Of a stretch of 64,000 nucleotides of DNA, positions 52,007-60,414 are shown piece after piece. Position 1 is the first letter of the stretch. Each line of letters opens with the position of its first letter. Source of the stretch: Planctomycetaceae bacterium (lineage in GTDB: Bacteria; Planctomycetota; Planctomycetia; Pirellulales; PNKZ01); NCBI GenBank assembly GCA_016793115.1, contig JAEUIN010000273.1, positions 62,001-126,000 of the forward strand, given 5' to 3'. The notes beneath the pieces are model-generated. The model made no database searches, was not told the origin of the DNA, and saw nothing but the letters and a program-made list of their open reading frames with translations. Made by a program: the position numbers and the translations under genes.

Positions 52007-52943
52007 ACCGAGCGTCGTTATTTTCCGGGCGGCCTTCGATGTAGAACCAGTTGTGGATCGGCTGGAGGATTTCTTGGACTTCGGCGACGAGCTTCCCGTC
52101 GAGAGGTTTTTCCGACCATTCGACCCACTTGCGCACGTTGTCGGGGTTTGCCGAGCCAACGATGCAGGTCGTCATGTCTTCATTGGCGATGGAATACTGC
52201 AGGGCGAGTTGGGCGATATCGACGCCTTGCTTCGCGCAATGTTCGGCGGCGCGGCGTGCGCAGTCGCGGACTTCGGACGTCGCTTTATGCCACTTCGGCA
52301 GCGGCTGATTCGTGAGCAACCGGGCGGAGAACGGCGCAGCGTTCATGATGCCCACCTGCTTTTGCTTCAGGTACGGCACCAAGTCGGCGAACATCGTGTT
52401 CTGCAGAGTGTAATGGTTGTACGAAAGGACGACGTCGAGTTCGGTCCGATCGAGCACATACCGAAAAATATTCATCGGATAGCCGCTGATGCCGATAAAG
52501 CGCACCTTGCCGGCGTCGCGGATCTTACGGAGTGCAGGGAGCGTTTCGTCGACGATCTGCCGCATATCGACGAACTCGATATCGTGGCAGAGCATGATGT
52601 CGAAATAGTCGACGCCCAGGCGATGCAGGCTCACGTCGACGCTTTCGGCCACTCGCTTTGCAGAGAAGTCGAAGTGGGCGGCGTCGTAGCGGCCGAGCTT
52701 CGTACCGAGTAGGTATTTGCTGCGTGGAACATCGCGAAGCGTAATGCCCAGCAGCACTTCGCTCATACCGCGGCCATAGAACGGCGACGTATCGATGAAG
52801 TTCATTCCAAGATCGAGAGCGACGTGGACGCTGCGCATCGCTTCGTTGATGTCGACTCCGCGAAACTCCGCCCCCAGCGACGACGCGCCGAAGCTCAGCC
52901 ACGACAACTCCAGACCGGTCCGACCGAGCGAACGAAACTTCAT
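52005..52943 (-). CDS. Aldo/keto reductase, L-galactose/L-fucose dehydrogenase-like
   Basis: A 312-residue TIM-barrel oxidoreductase. The start FRSLGRTGLELSWLSFGASS, the catalytic Asp/Tyr region FIDTSPFYGRGMSE near residues 50-63, the catalytic Lys in YLLGTKLGRYD near 80 and HDIEFVD near 119 match plant-type L-galactose dehydrogenases and bacterial L-fucose/aldose dehydrogenases. It would oxidise a sugar at C1 with NAD(P) to a lactone, or reduce the reverse. The gene is first on the minus strand and diverges from uxaA, with the Zn-dehydrogenase behind it. Together they could form part of a non-phosphorylated deoxyhexose or uronate pathway; lactonase and aldolase genes are not seen here. Confidence 0.87.
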   Translation of the reverse strand: MKFRSLGRTGLELSWLSFGASSLGAEFRGVDINEAMRSVHVALDLGMNFIDTSPFYGRGMSEVLLGITLRDVPRSKYLLGTKLGRYDAAHFDFSAKRVAESVDVSLHRLGVDYFDIMLCHDIEFVDMRQIVDETLPALRKIRDAGKVRFIGISGYPMNIFRYVLDRTELDVVLSYNHYTLQNTMFADLVPYLKQKQVGIMNAAPFSARLLTNQPLPKWHKATSEVRDCARRAAEHCAKQGVDIAQLALQYSIANEDMTTCIVGSANPDNVRKWVEWSEKPLDGKLVAEVQEILQPIHNWFYIEGRPENNDAR

Positions 52944-53069
52944 TGCGGGAACCTATCGCATTCAAGGCACTTTCAGCGCAACGTGCGGTCCTGAATCTAC
53001 CGCACCGAGGCCGTTCGTCTACGGGAATCGCCAGTTTCGCCGCGGCCGGCGTGCAAAAACAGTCGTTGA

Positions 53070-53075
53070 TATAAT
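53070..53075 (+). promoter_or_regulatory. TATAAT box upstream of uxaA
   Basis: A perfect TATAAT lies 65 bp before the uxaA start. No good -35 box is seen at 16-18 bp, so activation by a regulator may be needed. Confidence 0.4.
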
Positions 53076-53140
53076 ACGGTATCGCCCAGTCGCTTCCCGC
53101 CCGCCGTTGTTTTCAGCCTCTCGCCCAGCCAAAGCCCAAC

Positions 53141-54721
53141 ATGCCAGTTCTCGATGTCCGTGTGGCTGACGTCATTCATCTTCATCCGGCCGACAACGTC
53201 TGCGTCGCCGTGCGGCATTTGTCGAAGGGAGAGCGAGTCGTCGTCGACGGCCGCGAGTTGTCGATCGCCGGGACGGTGAAGATGGGGCACAAAGTCGCAC
53301 TTGCCGACATCGCCAAAGGCGCCCCGATCACGAAATACGGCGAGACGATCGGCTTCGCTTCCGAACCGATTACGGCCGGCGAGTGGGTGCATGTCCATAA
53401 TGTGTCGGCGCCCTTGTTTGAAAGGCACTACGACTACGCGACCGAAATTCCGCCGGAGCCGACGCCGATTACCGGCCGCACATTTCAAGGCTATCGTCGA
53501 CCCGACGGCCGCGTCGGTACGCGCAACTACATCGCGATTATCTCGAACGTCAATTGTTCCGCTTCGGTGAGCAAGTACATCGCCGCGCGGTTCGACAAAG
53601 GCCTGCTCGCCCAATACCCCAACGTCGACGGCGTGTTGCCGCTCGTCCATAAAGGAGGCTGCGGCATGCAGTTCGGCGGCGACGATCACGAACAACTCAA
53701 TCGGACGCTCGCCGGCTTCGCCGACCATCCCAACGTCGCCGCGTATATCCTGATCGGCCTCGGTTGCGAGACGGCGTCGTTGCCGTATTTGGTCGATAGT
53801 CGTCGACTGGTCGAGATCAAAGGTCTCGCCGGTGAATCGCTGGCGAGCTTGCAAGGCGGACGGAAACCGCCGGTTTTGGTGATGCAGGACTTGGGCGGGA
53901 CGCAGAAGACCGTCGACGAAGGGCTGCACCGCATCGGTGAATTGCTGCCGATCGTCAACGGCGTCAAGCGCGAGACCGTCCCGGCGAGTGAAGTGGTGCT
54001 CGGCCTCAATTGCGGCGGCTCCGACGGCAACTCAGGCATCACTGCGAATCCTGCGCTCGGCGTCGCAAGCGACATGCTCGTCGCCGCCGGAGGCACGACC
54101 GTCCTCGCCGAGACTTCGGAGACGTACGGGTGTGAACAACTGCTCACAAAGCGTAGCCGGACGCGCGCCGTCGGCGAGCGGCTCGTTGAGCGGATTCGCT
54201 GGTGGGAAAAATACGCCGCGATGTTCGGTGCACGACTCGACAACAACCCGTCGACCGGCAACAAAGAAGGCGGGCTCACGACCATCTACGAAAAATCGCT
54301 CGGCGCGATGGCGAAGGCCGGAACGACGGCGCTCAACGACGTGGTGCTCTATGGCGAGCGCATCAAGAGCCGGGGCTTTGTCTTTATGGATACGCCGGGC
54401 TTCGATCCGGTAAGCGTGACGGGCCTTGTGGCCGGCGGTTGCAACGTCGTCTGTTTTACGACGGGACGCGGTAGTTGCTTCGGCTGCAAGCCGACGCCGT
54501 CGATCAAGATCGCCACCAACACGCCGATGTACGAACGGATGATCGACGACATGGACCTCGACGCCGGCGTCATTCTCAGTAAAGGGATTCCGCTGGCCGA
54601 AGTCGGCAAACAGATATTTGACTTGGTGCTTGAGGTGGCCGGCGGCAAGAAAACCAAGAGCGAACTGCATGGGATCGGAGAAGAAGAGTTCGCCCCGTGG
54701 TCGATCGGCCCTACGCTGTAA
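53141..54721 (+). CDS. uxaA: UxaA-family altronate/galactarate-type dehydratase
   Basis: A 526-residue protein that joins the N-terminal SAF domain (about 1-95, with GHKVALADIAKGAPITKYGE) to the large dehydratase domain beginning RPDGRVGTRNYIAIISNVNC near 119. Other conserved parts are HKGGCGMQFGGDDHEQL near 170, LGLNCGGSDGNSGITANPAL near 288 and GRGSCFGCKPTPSIKI near 444, whose Cys residues likely bind iron. UxaA removes water from D-altronate to give 2-keto-3-deoxygluconate; relatives act on galactarate or other sugar acids. The fused SAF-plus-catalytic form is the single-gene arrangement. The divergent AKR and Zn-dehydrogenase may feed it. Altronate itself is not proven as substrate. Confidence 0.88.
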   Translation: MPVLDVRVADVIHLHPADNVCVAVRHLSKGERVVVDGRELSIAGTVKMGHKVALADIAKGAPITKYGETIGFASEPITAGEWVHVHNVSAPLFERHYDYATEIPPEPTPITGRTFQGYRRPDGRVGTRNYIAIISNVNCSASVSKYIAARFDKGLLAQYPNVDGVLPLVHKGGCGMQFGGDDHEQLNRTLAGFADHPNVAAYILIGLGCETASLPYLVDSRRLVEIKGLAGESLASLQGGRKPPVLVMQDLGGTQKTVDEGLHRIGELLPIVNGVKRETVPASEVVLGLNCGGSDGNSGITANPALGVASDMLVAAGGTTVLAETSETYGCEQLLTKRSRTRAVGERLVERIRWWEKYAAMFGARLDNNPSTGNKEGGLTTIYEKSLGAMAKAGTTALNDVVLYGERIKSRGFVFMDTPGFDPVSVTGLVAGGCNVVCFTTGRGSCFGCKPTPSIKIATNTPMYERMIDDMDLDAGVILSKGIPLAEVGKQIFDLVLEVAGGKKTKSELHGIGEEEFAPWSIGPTL

Positions 54722-54828
54722 CACCGCGGAAGCCGTCGCCGACGAGTGGTAGCCCCGTTCCCCGTTCGGATGGTCGCGGGTACGATACTTTGCTTGGCAT
54801 CGTCTCTTGTGCCCGTCGTGCGCCGCCC

Positions 54829-55974
54829 ATGAGTTCTCCCTCTTCCGCCGCTAAGCCTGCCGCCGCTCCCAAGAAAAAGGAGCGCAAATGGATGCCGCGG
54901 ATGTGGATCGGGATGTGCTTCACCACCTGGATGTCGTTGCTTACTCGCAACCGATTCCAAGTGGCTCCGCGCTACTGGCACAAAGCGGTACTGATCACGC
55001 TAATTAGCCTGCTGAACTCGGTCATGCGCTGGATCGAGGCGGTCGTGTTCGGCTTGGCGATTCGCAACACGCCGATTCAACCTCGCCCGCTAATCATTCT
55101 CGGCCATTGGCGTTCCGGGACGACTTGGCTCCACGAACTCCTCGCGCTCGACCCGCAGTTCACGTCGCCGAGCACTTATCAGGCGATGGCCCCGAACCAT
55201 TTCACGATATCAAAATGGTGGGTCACGCGACTGTTCTATTGGCTGATGCCGTCGCGCCGGCCGATGGACAACATGCCGATGGGCTGGGACCGGCCGCAAG
55301 AGGACGAGTTCGCCCTTTGCAATTTGGGAATTCCGTCGCCGTACCTGACGATCGCCTTTCCGAACCACGGGCCTGCTTATTCGGAATACCTGACGCTGGA
55401 GAACGTGAGCGAGACGCAGAAGACCCGCTGGAAAGAAGCCCTGCGGGGCTTCCTCAAAAAAGTGACGTTTGCGTCCAGGAAGCGGCTCATCGTCAAGTCG
55501 CCGCCGCACACGGCGCGAGTAAGCGAGATACTCGACCTGCTACCCGACGCCCGCTTCATTTACATCGTCCGCGACCCGTTCGTGCTATTCCCTTCGACCG
55601 TGCATCTCTGGAAACGGCTCTACGAAACGCATGGTCTGCAAGTGCCGAACTGTGCCGGGCTCGAAGAGCAGGTGCTGGAAACGTTTGAGCGTATGTATCG
55701 CAAATTTGAGTCGGATCGAAGCCTAATTTCCGCCGGTCGCCTCTACGAAATCCGCTACGAAGACCTCGTGCGAGACCCGATCACGCGTATGGAAGAAGCT
55801 TACAAACAACTCGGCCTCGGCGACTTTGGCCAAGTACGCGGCGCCATGCAGCGCTACGTCGCCGACAGCGCCGACTATCAGACCAACAAGTACTCGATTA
55901 CCGACGCCCAGCGCGAGCAAATTGCAACGCGCTGGCGCCCCTATCTCGAAAAATACGGCTACGGAGCGAAGTAA
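54829..55974 (+). CDS. Sulfotransferase family protein
   Basis: A 381-residue enzyme of the PAPS-dependent sulfotransferase fold. The 5'-phosphosulfate loop is GHWRSGTTWLHELL near residue 90, and the 3'-phosphate-binding segment is FIYIVRDPFVLFPSTV near 243-258 with Arg and Ser. A Lys/Pro/Ala-rich N-terminus precedes a hydrophobic stretch (about 50-75) that may associate with the membrane. It would transfer sulfate from PAPS to a sugar or lipid. The ATG at 54829 is preferred over an in-frame start at 54697 inside uxaA. It is unusual that a sulfatase lies 0.9 kb downstream, but the two are on opposite strands. Confidence 0.85.
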   Translation: MSSPSSAAKPAAAPKKKERKWMPRMWIGMCFTTWMSLLTRNRFQVAPRYWHKAVLITLISLLNSVMRWIEAVVFGLAIRNTPIQPRPLIILGHWRSGTTWLHELLALDPQFTSPSTYQAMAPNHFTISKWWVTRLFYWLMPSRRPMDNMPMGWDRPQEDEFALCNLGIPSPYLTIAFPNHGPAYSEYLTLENVSETQKTRWKEALRGFLKKVTFASRKRLIVKSPPHTARVSEILDLLPDARFIYIVRDPFVLFPSTVHLWKRLYETHGLQVPNCAGLEEQVLETFERMYRKFESDRSLISAGRLYEIRYEDLVRDPITRMEEAYKQLGLGDFGQVRGAMQRYVADSADYQTNKYSITDAQREQIATRWRPYLEKYGYGAK

Positions 55975-56084
55975 GTCGTCAAAAGCGGCAGAGGGCGAAC
56001 GCACGACCTCCGCGGAAGCGCAACCGGAGTGCGGCAAAGTATAATGGCCATAGTCATAGGGCGAAGACCTCCTGCGTTGCGACT

Positions 56085-56891
56085 ATGCGATTTCCCATTC
56101 TGCGCGGCGTCATCGAACGGCGAATGCTCGTCAACTATCGGGTCGAGCCCGAAGTGCTGGCGCGGCAATTACCCGCTCCGTTCGAGCCGAAGCTCTACGC
56201 CGGCAGAGCAGTGGTAGGTTTCTGTTTGATTCGGCTACGCGGCGTGCGTCCGCGAGGGTTTCCGGAATTGCTCGGCTTGCGAAGTGAGAACGCGGCCCAG
56301 CGCGCGGCCGTGCGTTGGACGCAAGCCGGAGTGTCGGGCGATGGTGTCTACATCCGTCGCCGCGACACCAATTCACGGCTGAATACTTTGGCCGGCGGAT
56401 TACTCGTTCCAGGCGAGCATCACCATGCTCGCTTCGACGTACAAGAAACAATTGACAAATTGGCCGTCGAGGTCGCAAGTGACGACGGGGAGACGCGGAT
56501 CGCCGTTCGCGCGCGGCTCACGAAAACGTGGCCGGCCGATTCGATCTTCGAAACCTGCGAAGCGGCGTCGCAGTTTTTCGCCGCGGGCTCGCTGGGTTAT
56601 TCCGCAATCGGGGACGTGAAAACTTTTCAAGGTCTCGAGTCGCGCTGCCGTACCTGGCACGCCGAACCGCTCAGCGTCGAAGAAGTCCGTTCCAGCTATT
56701 TCGATGATTCGGCCATTTTCCCTCCCGGATCGATCGCATTGGATAACGCGCTGCTGATGCGCGAGATCCAACATGAATGGATCGGCCGGGCAGATCTTTG
56801 CTGCGGAGCGGCGATCGCGACGCCGGCCGCCGTCGTTGCCGGCTCGCCTGCGGAAGAACCTGTTCCATTGCCCGGTCTCGCTGCGCCATAG
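56085..56891 (+). CDS. DUF2071 family protein
   Basis: A 268-residue protein beginning ILRGVIERRMLVNYRVEPEV and LPAPFEPKLYAGRAVVGFCL, the start typical of DUF2071 (YqjF-like), an acetoacetate-decarboxylase-like fold. The rest is beta-rich with conserved aromatic positions such as GVYIRRRDTNSRLNTLAGG. No signal peptide is visible. The function of the family is unknown. The gene starts 110 bp after the sulfotransferase and ends 24 bp from the convergent sulfatase stop. Whether it is co-transcribed with the sulfotransferase is unclear. Confidence 0.8.
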   Translation: MRFPILRGVIERRMLVNYRVEPEVLARQLPAPFEPKLYAGRAVVGFCLIRLRGVRPRGFPELLGLRSENAAQRAAVRWTQAGVSGDGVYIRRRDTNSRLNTLAGGLLVPGEHHHARFDVQETIDKLAVEVASDDGETRIAVRARLTKTWPADSIFETCEAASQFFAAGSLGYSAIGDVKTFQGLESRCRTWHAEPLSVEEVRSSYFDDSAIFPPGSIALDNALLMREIQHEWIGRADLCCGAAIATPAAVVAGSPAEEPVPLPGLAAP

Positions 56892-56915
56892 GGCCTCGCC
56901 GTACTGCGATCCTGG

Positions 56916-58334
56916 CTATTTGATAGGAGTGCGTTTCACTTCTTCGACGCGCGGCACTTCCGGTAGAATGGCGTCGTAGCAGGCCTTGAGCCGATTCACT
57001 TGGTCGGGATGCTGCGCAGCAAGGTCCGTCGTCTCGGCCGGATCGGCCGACAAATCAAACAGTTGCATCGCCGCCGGTGCGACGCCGGCGCCGGAGCCCG
57101 GGTGATCGCCCAGATTGTATTGTTCGCGAGGTGCTAGGATCGTCACGCCATCGGGGGCTCGCGGATCGAGCCAGCGGCCGTCTGCGCCGGGCTTCAGATT
57201 GATGGCCGAGGGAGGCAATACGTGCAGCTTCCAACGGCCGTCGCGCACCGTGGCCAAGCGCGAGGCTTGATGCCCGAACAACGCTTGATGCGGCGAATTC
57301 GCGGCGCCGGTCAACAGCGGCCAGATGTCTCGGCCGTCGAATTTGCGATCGCCAGGCAGAGGGATGCCGGCCGCCTGCGCCACGGTGGGAAACAAGTCGA
57401 TCGTGCCGGCCAACTGGTCGCTCACATGCCCCGCCGGGATGCGTCCCGGCCAGTGCGCGATGAGCGGCACGCGCACGCCTCCTTCATAGGTACTTCCTTT
57501 CATACCGCGCAGCCCGCCGGTACTCCCGCCGAACCATGCCCCGTTGTCGCTCGTGAAGAGGACCAGCGTGCGCTCGTCGAGGCCGACTTCATGGAGAGCG
57601 TCGAGCACGGCCCCGACGCCGGCGTCGAGTTCCGCCATGACGTCGCCGTAGAGCCCGCCGTCGCTCTTTTTATAGTAGTGCTCCGATGCGGCCAGCGGCT
57701 TGTGCGGCATCGCGTGCGCTAAGTACAGAAAGAACGGGCGCTCTTTGTTCCGCTTAATGAAGCGAACGGCCCGCTGCGTGTACCGCTCCGTCAGCGTCGC
57801 TTGCACGACCGGGTATTCGACGATCGTCGTCCCTTCCAGCAACTTCACGGGACGCATGTCGTTGCTGTAGGGAATACCGAAGTATTCGTCGAAACCGCGC
57901 TCGGTCGGCAGAGTGCCCGGCTTGTGTCCGAGGTGCCACTTCCCGACCATGCCGGTCGCATAACCGGCCTCGCGCAGCAATTGGGCCAGCGTGATCTCCG
58001 TTGTCGGCAAGGCCAAGGCGTCGGCCGCCGGGCCGCCGTCAGGGGCGGGGTTTTGCGTCATGCCGCAACGGAACGGGTAGCGGCCGGTCAGCAAGGCGGC
58101 GCGCGTCGGTGCGCAGAACGGCGTCGGCGTATTAAACTGCGTGAGCCGTGCGCCTTCGGCTGCCAGGCGATCGAGACGCGGCGTCTTAAACGTCGGATGG
58201 CCGTAGCAGGCCAAATCGCCGAAACCCAAGTCGTCGGCCAAGATGATGACGATGTTCGGTCGCGTCTCGGTCGCCGACGCTGCTCGCGTGCCCAATAAAC
58301 CAAGCGATATCAGTAACCAGCAAAGTTGCCGCAT
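56916..58334 (-). CDS. Exported formylglycine-dependent sulfatase
   Basis: A 472-residue sulfatase with a signal peptide (about 1-22, QLCWLLISLGLLGTRAASA). The mature start RPNIVIILADDLGFGDLACY supplies the metal-binding Asp pair. The formylglycine precursor is Cys74 in FCAPTRAALLTGRYPFRCGM (CxPxR type), so an anaerobic or FGE-type maturase is needed elsewhere. Later motifs are GKWHLGHKPG near 140, VLFTSDNGAWFGG near 268 and the His/Lys residues around them. It would remove sulfate from polysaccharides or steroids outside the cytoplasm. Planctomycete genomes carry many such genes. The start at 58334 places the signal peptide at the N-terminus. Confidence 0.93.
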   Translation of the reverse strand: MRQLCWLLISLGLLGTRAASATETRPNIVIILADDLGFGDLACYGHPTFKTPRLDRLAAEGARLTQFNTPTPFCAPTRAALLTGRYPFRCGMTQNPAPDGGPAADALALPTTEITLAQLLREAGYATGMVGKWHLGHKPGTLPTERGFDEYFGIPYSNDMRPVKLLEGTTIVEYPVVQATLTERYTQRAVRFIKRNKERPFFLYLAHAMPHKPLAASEHYYKKSDGGLYGDVMAELDAGVGAVLDALHEVGLDERTLVLFTSDNGAWFGGSTGGLRGMKGSTYEGGVRVPLIAHWPGRIPAGHVSDQLAGTIDLFPTVAQAAGIPLPGDRKFDGRDIWPLLTGAANSPHQALFGHQASRLATVRDGRWKLHVLPPSAINLKPGADGRWLDPRAPDGVTILAPREQYNLGDHPGSGAGVAPAAMQLFDLSADPAETTDLAAQHPDQVNRLKACYDAILPEVPRVEEVKRTPIK

Positions 58335-58370
58335 GACAAGCCCTTCGAGATGTATCAAGAGCGCCGTAGT

Positions 58371-59441
58371 TTAGCCCGACGCGACGCCCGGTCGGAAACA
58401 CTGTTCGCCGAGGCGCTCGAGTTTGCAGGCGAATTCGGTAGCGGCCGCTTGCAGCCCTTCGGCGACGGCGCGGCGCAAGTCCGACGGCGGACATTTGATG
58501 CGGGCATTCACGACCAAGCGCACGGCCTCGACAATTGCATCGCTACGGCGCGAAAGCTCCGGCGCGGCCGAGGTGCTGACTAGATTCGCGACGCCGAATC
58601 GCCCTCCGTGAATGCCGATCACCTTCAAGTGGCTCGCTTCGGCGTCGATCGCGTTCAAACGGTCGCGAATCGCGCCGACGACGGCGAGGAGAAAATCGTC
58701 GAGTACGAACGGACGATCGCGGCGCACCATCATATCAGCGTTGAGCCAGCCAAGTTCGGCTTCCCCCGCACCATAAGCGTCGTAATCGAGCTCGATGATT
58801 CGGCGTCCGAATTCGCCGACTTGGTCGAACAGCGCGGCCGCCGCTTCGAAGCCCTCTCCGGTCGTCGCCGACATCCGCACGATTGGTCGATCGGGATACT
58901 GCTCGCGGAGCAGCGTTTCGATTTCGTCGGCCCGTTGCGGCGAGAGTTGATCGACGCGGTTGAGCATGATGAAGTCGGCCTCTTCGAGCTGCTTGCGAAA
59001 CAGATAAGCCGCCTTGGGGGAGAAGCCCGCGTTCTCTTCACCGCGGAGAATCTTCGTCGCGTGCGTCGGCTTGACGAGCACGCCGTAGTGCGCGATCTCA
59101 AACCGATCGCCGTAGGCGGTGCGCAGCGGACGGATCACGGTTGCGACGATGTCGAGGCAACTGCCGACCGGTTCGGCCATCACGACGTCGGGGCGATAGG
59201 CCGTTCCCAAGGCGTTGATCATGCCGACCAATTCGTCGACGTTGCCGCAAAAGCAAACTCCGGGCAGTTCGCCGACGTGGAAGCCTTGCGCCCGCAGATT
59301 GAGCGTGTCGACGAGTTCGGAAGCCTTATCGTTGGTGATGATCGCCGTCTTCTTGCCGTGCGCCTCGAAGCGACGTGCCAACCGGGCGATCGTGGTCGTC
59401 TTGCCCGCTCCGAGAAATCCACCCAACATCAAAAACCGCAT
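58371..59441 (-). CDS. CobW/P47K-family (COG0523) metallochaperone GTPase
   Basis: A 356-residue G3E-type P-loop GTPase. Walker A is GGFLGAGKTT near residues 7-16. The family metal motif, usually GCxCC, here reads GVCFCGN near 61-67, giving only CxC. NRVDQLS near 160 is the guanine-specificity motif. The C-terminal half lacks an obvious His-rich tail. Such proteins load Zn, Co or other metals into enzymes using GTP. The ATG at 59441 is preferred; a TTG one codon upstream is also possible. A ribosome-binding sequence GAGGAA precedes. It lies between the sulfatase and the divergent PhyH operon, and its metal is unknown. Confidence 0.85.
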   Translation of the reverse strand: MRFLMLGGFLGAGKTTTIARLARRFEAHGKKTAIITNDKASELVDTLNLRAQGFHVGELPGVCFCGNVDELVGMINALGTAYRPDVVMAEPVGSCLDIVATVIRPLRTAYGDRFEIAHYGVLVKPTHATKILRGEENAGFSPKAAYLFRKQLEEADFIMLNRVDQLSPQRADEIETLLREQYPDRPIVRMSATTGEGFEAAAALFDQVGEFGRRIIELDYDAYGAGEAELGWLNADMMVRRDRPFVLDDFLLAVVGAIRDRLNAIDAEASHLKVIGIHGGRFGVANLVSTSAAPELSRRSDAIVEAVRLVVNARIKCPPSDLRRAVAEGLQAAATEFACKLERLGEQCFRPGVASG

Positions 59442-59628
59442 CAATAATTCATTCCTCTTTCGGCCAAACCGTCGAAACCTTCGTCGGGCGTCGCATCACG
59501 TGCGCCGCATCTGTCGGCGAACTCGCACCGCACTCTTTCCGGCGCTTCCTACGCCGGTTAAGATTATCACGTTCTTGAGAATGTCGTGGTTCGCGGCGCC
59601 GTCCGCGTTGCCGATCGTGAGGTGGGCG

Positions 59629-60414
59629 ATGTCGATAGCCGGTTCCTTGCGTTATCTCTCCGAAGATCAGGCCAAGCAATACGCCGCCGATGGTTTCGTC
59701 ATTCTTCGTCAGGTGTTCGACTCCGCAGAAGCGGCCGCGCTGGACTGCGAGGCCAATGCTTTGTGGTGGCGCAAAGATTTGATCGACGTCAAGAATATCC
59801 GCTGCCGCTGGCAGAATCATGTCGAAACGGAGGAATGCACGTTCGAGTGCTTCGATCCGGTGATCGACATTAGCCCGACAATGGGCGGCTTTGCCGACGA
59901 TCGGCGCATTCTCGACGCCCTACACGACATCTACGGCGAACCGGCCTGTCTGTTCAAAGACAAGCTGATCTTCAAGCCGCCGGGGGCCGTGGGCTACGGA
60001 CTGCACCAAGACTACATCGCCTGGAAGACGTTTCCGCGGACGTTCGTCACGGTGTTGATTGCCATTGATGCGGCCGACGCCGACAACGGCGCGACGGAAG
60101 TTTTTCCCGGCTATCACAAGCATGGCTCCATCATGCCGGAAGACGGCATGTATCACGAGATTCCGCTCGACAAGATCGACCTTGCGCGCGGCGTGCAACT
60201 GCATCTGGAGCCGGGAGACGTCGCCTTGTTCGACGGTTTCACGCCGCATCGCTCCGCCCCGAATCGCACGGACAAGTATCGGCGGCAATTGTATTTGAGC
60301 TACAACGCCCACAGCGACGGCGGCCCGCAGCGCGACGCGCACTACGCCTACTTCCACGAGTGGCTCCGCGAGCGCTATGCCGAGTACGGCAAGACCGAGA
60401 CGTATTTCCGATGA
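59629..60414 (+). CDS. Phytanoyl-CoA dioxygenase (PhyH) family protein
   Basis: A 261-residue Fe(II)/2-oxoglutarate-type dioxygenase. The iron ligands are visible as His-x-Asp in YGLHQDYIAW near residue 127 and the distal His in FTPHRSAPNRT near 207; the Arg in the latter would bind 2-oxoglutarate. The ATG at 59629 with GAGGT 6 bp upstream fits the normal PhyH N-terminus (YLSEDQAKQYAADGFVILRQ); the in-frame ATG at 59581 adds 16 residues. The family hydroxylates diverse small molecules. Its stop overlaps the start of the MFS gene (ATGA), so the two are translationally coupled. An ArsI-like fusion gene follows. The substrate is unknown. Confidence 0.87.
   Translation: MSIAGSLRYLSEDQAKQYAADGFVILRQVFDSAEAAALDCEANALWWRKDLIDVKNIRCRWQNHVETEECTFECFDPVIDISPTMGGFADDRRILDALHDIYGEPACLFKDKLIFKPPGAVGYGLHQDYIAWKTFPRTFVTVLIAIDAADADNGATEVFPGYHKHGSIMPEDGMYHEIPLDKIDLARGVQLHLEPGDVALFDGFTPHRSAPNRTDKYRRQLYLSYNAHSDGGPQRDAHYAYFHEWLRERYAEYGKTETYFR

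Noticed and set aside
54829..58334. Sulfotransferase and sulfatase as a joint sulfate-cycling operon
   Set aside because: They are on opposite strands with DUF2071 between; proximity alone is weak in a sulfatase-rich genome.
59215..59628. N-terminal extension of the PhyH gene
   Set aside because: The extension overlaps the divergent COG0523 gene and does not resemble PhyH proteins; an ATG with a ribosome-binding site at 59629 fits better.
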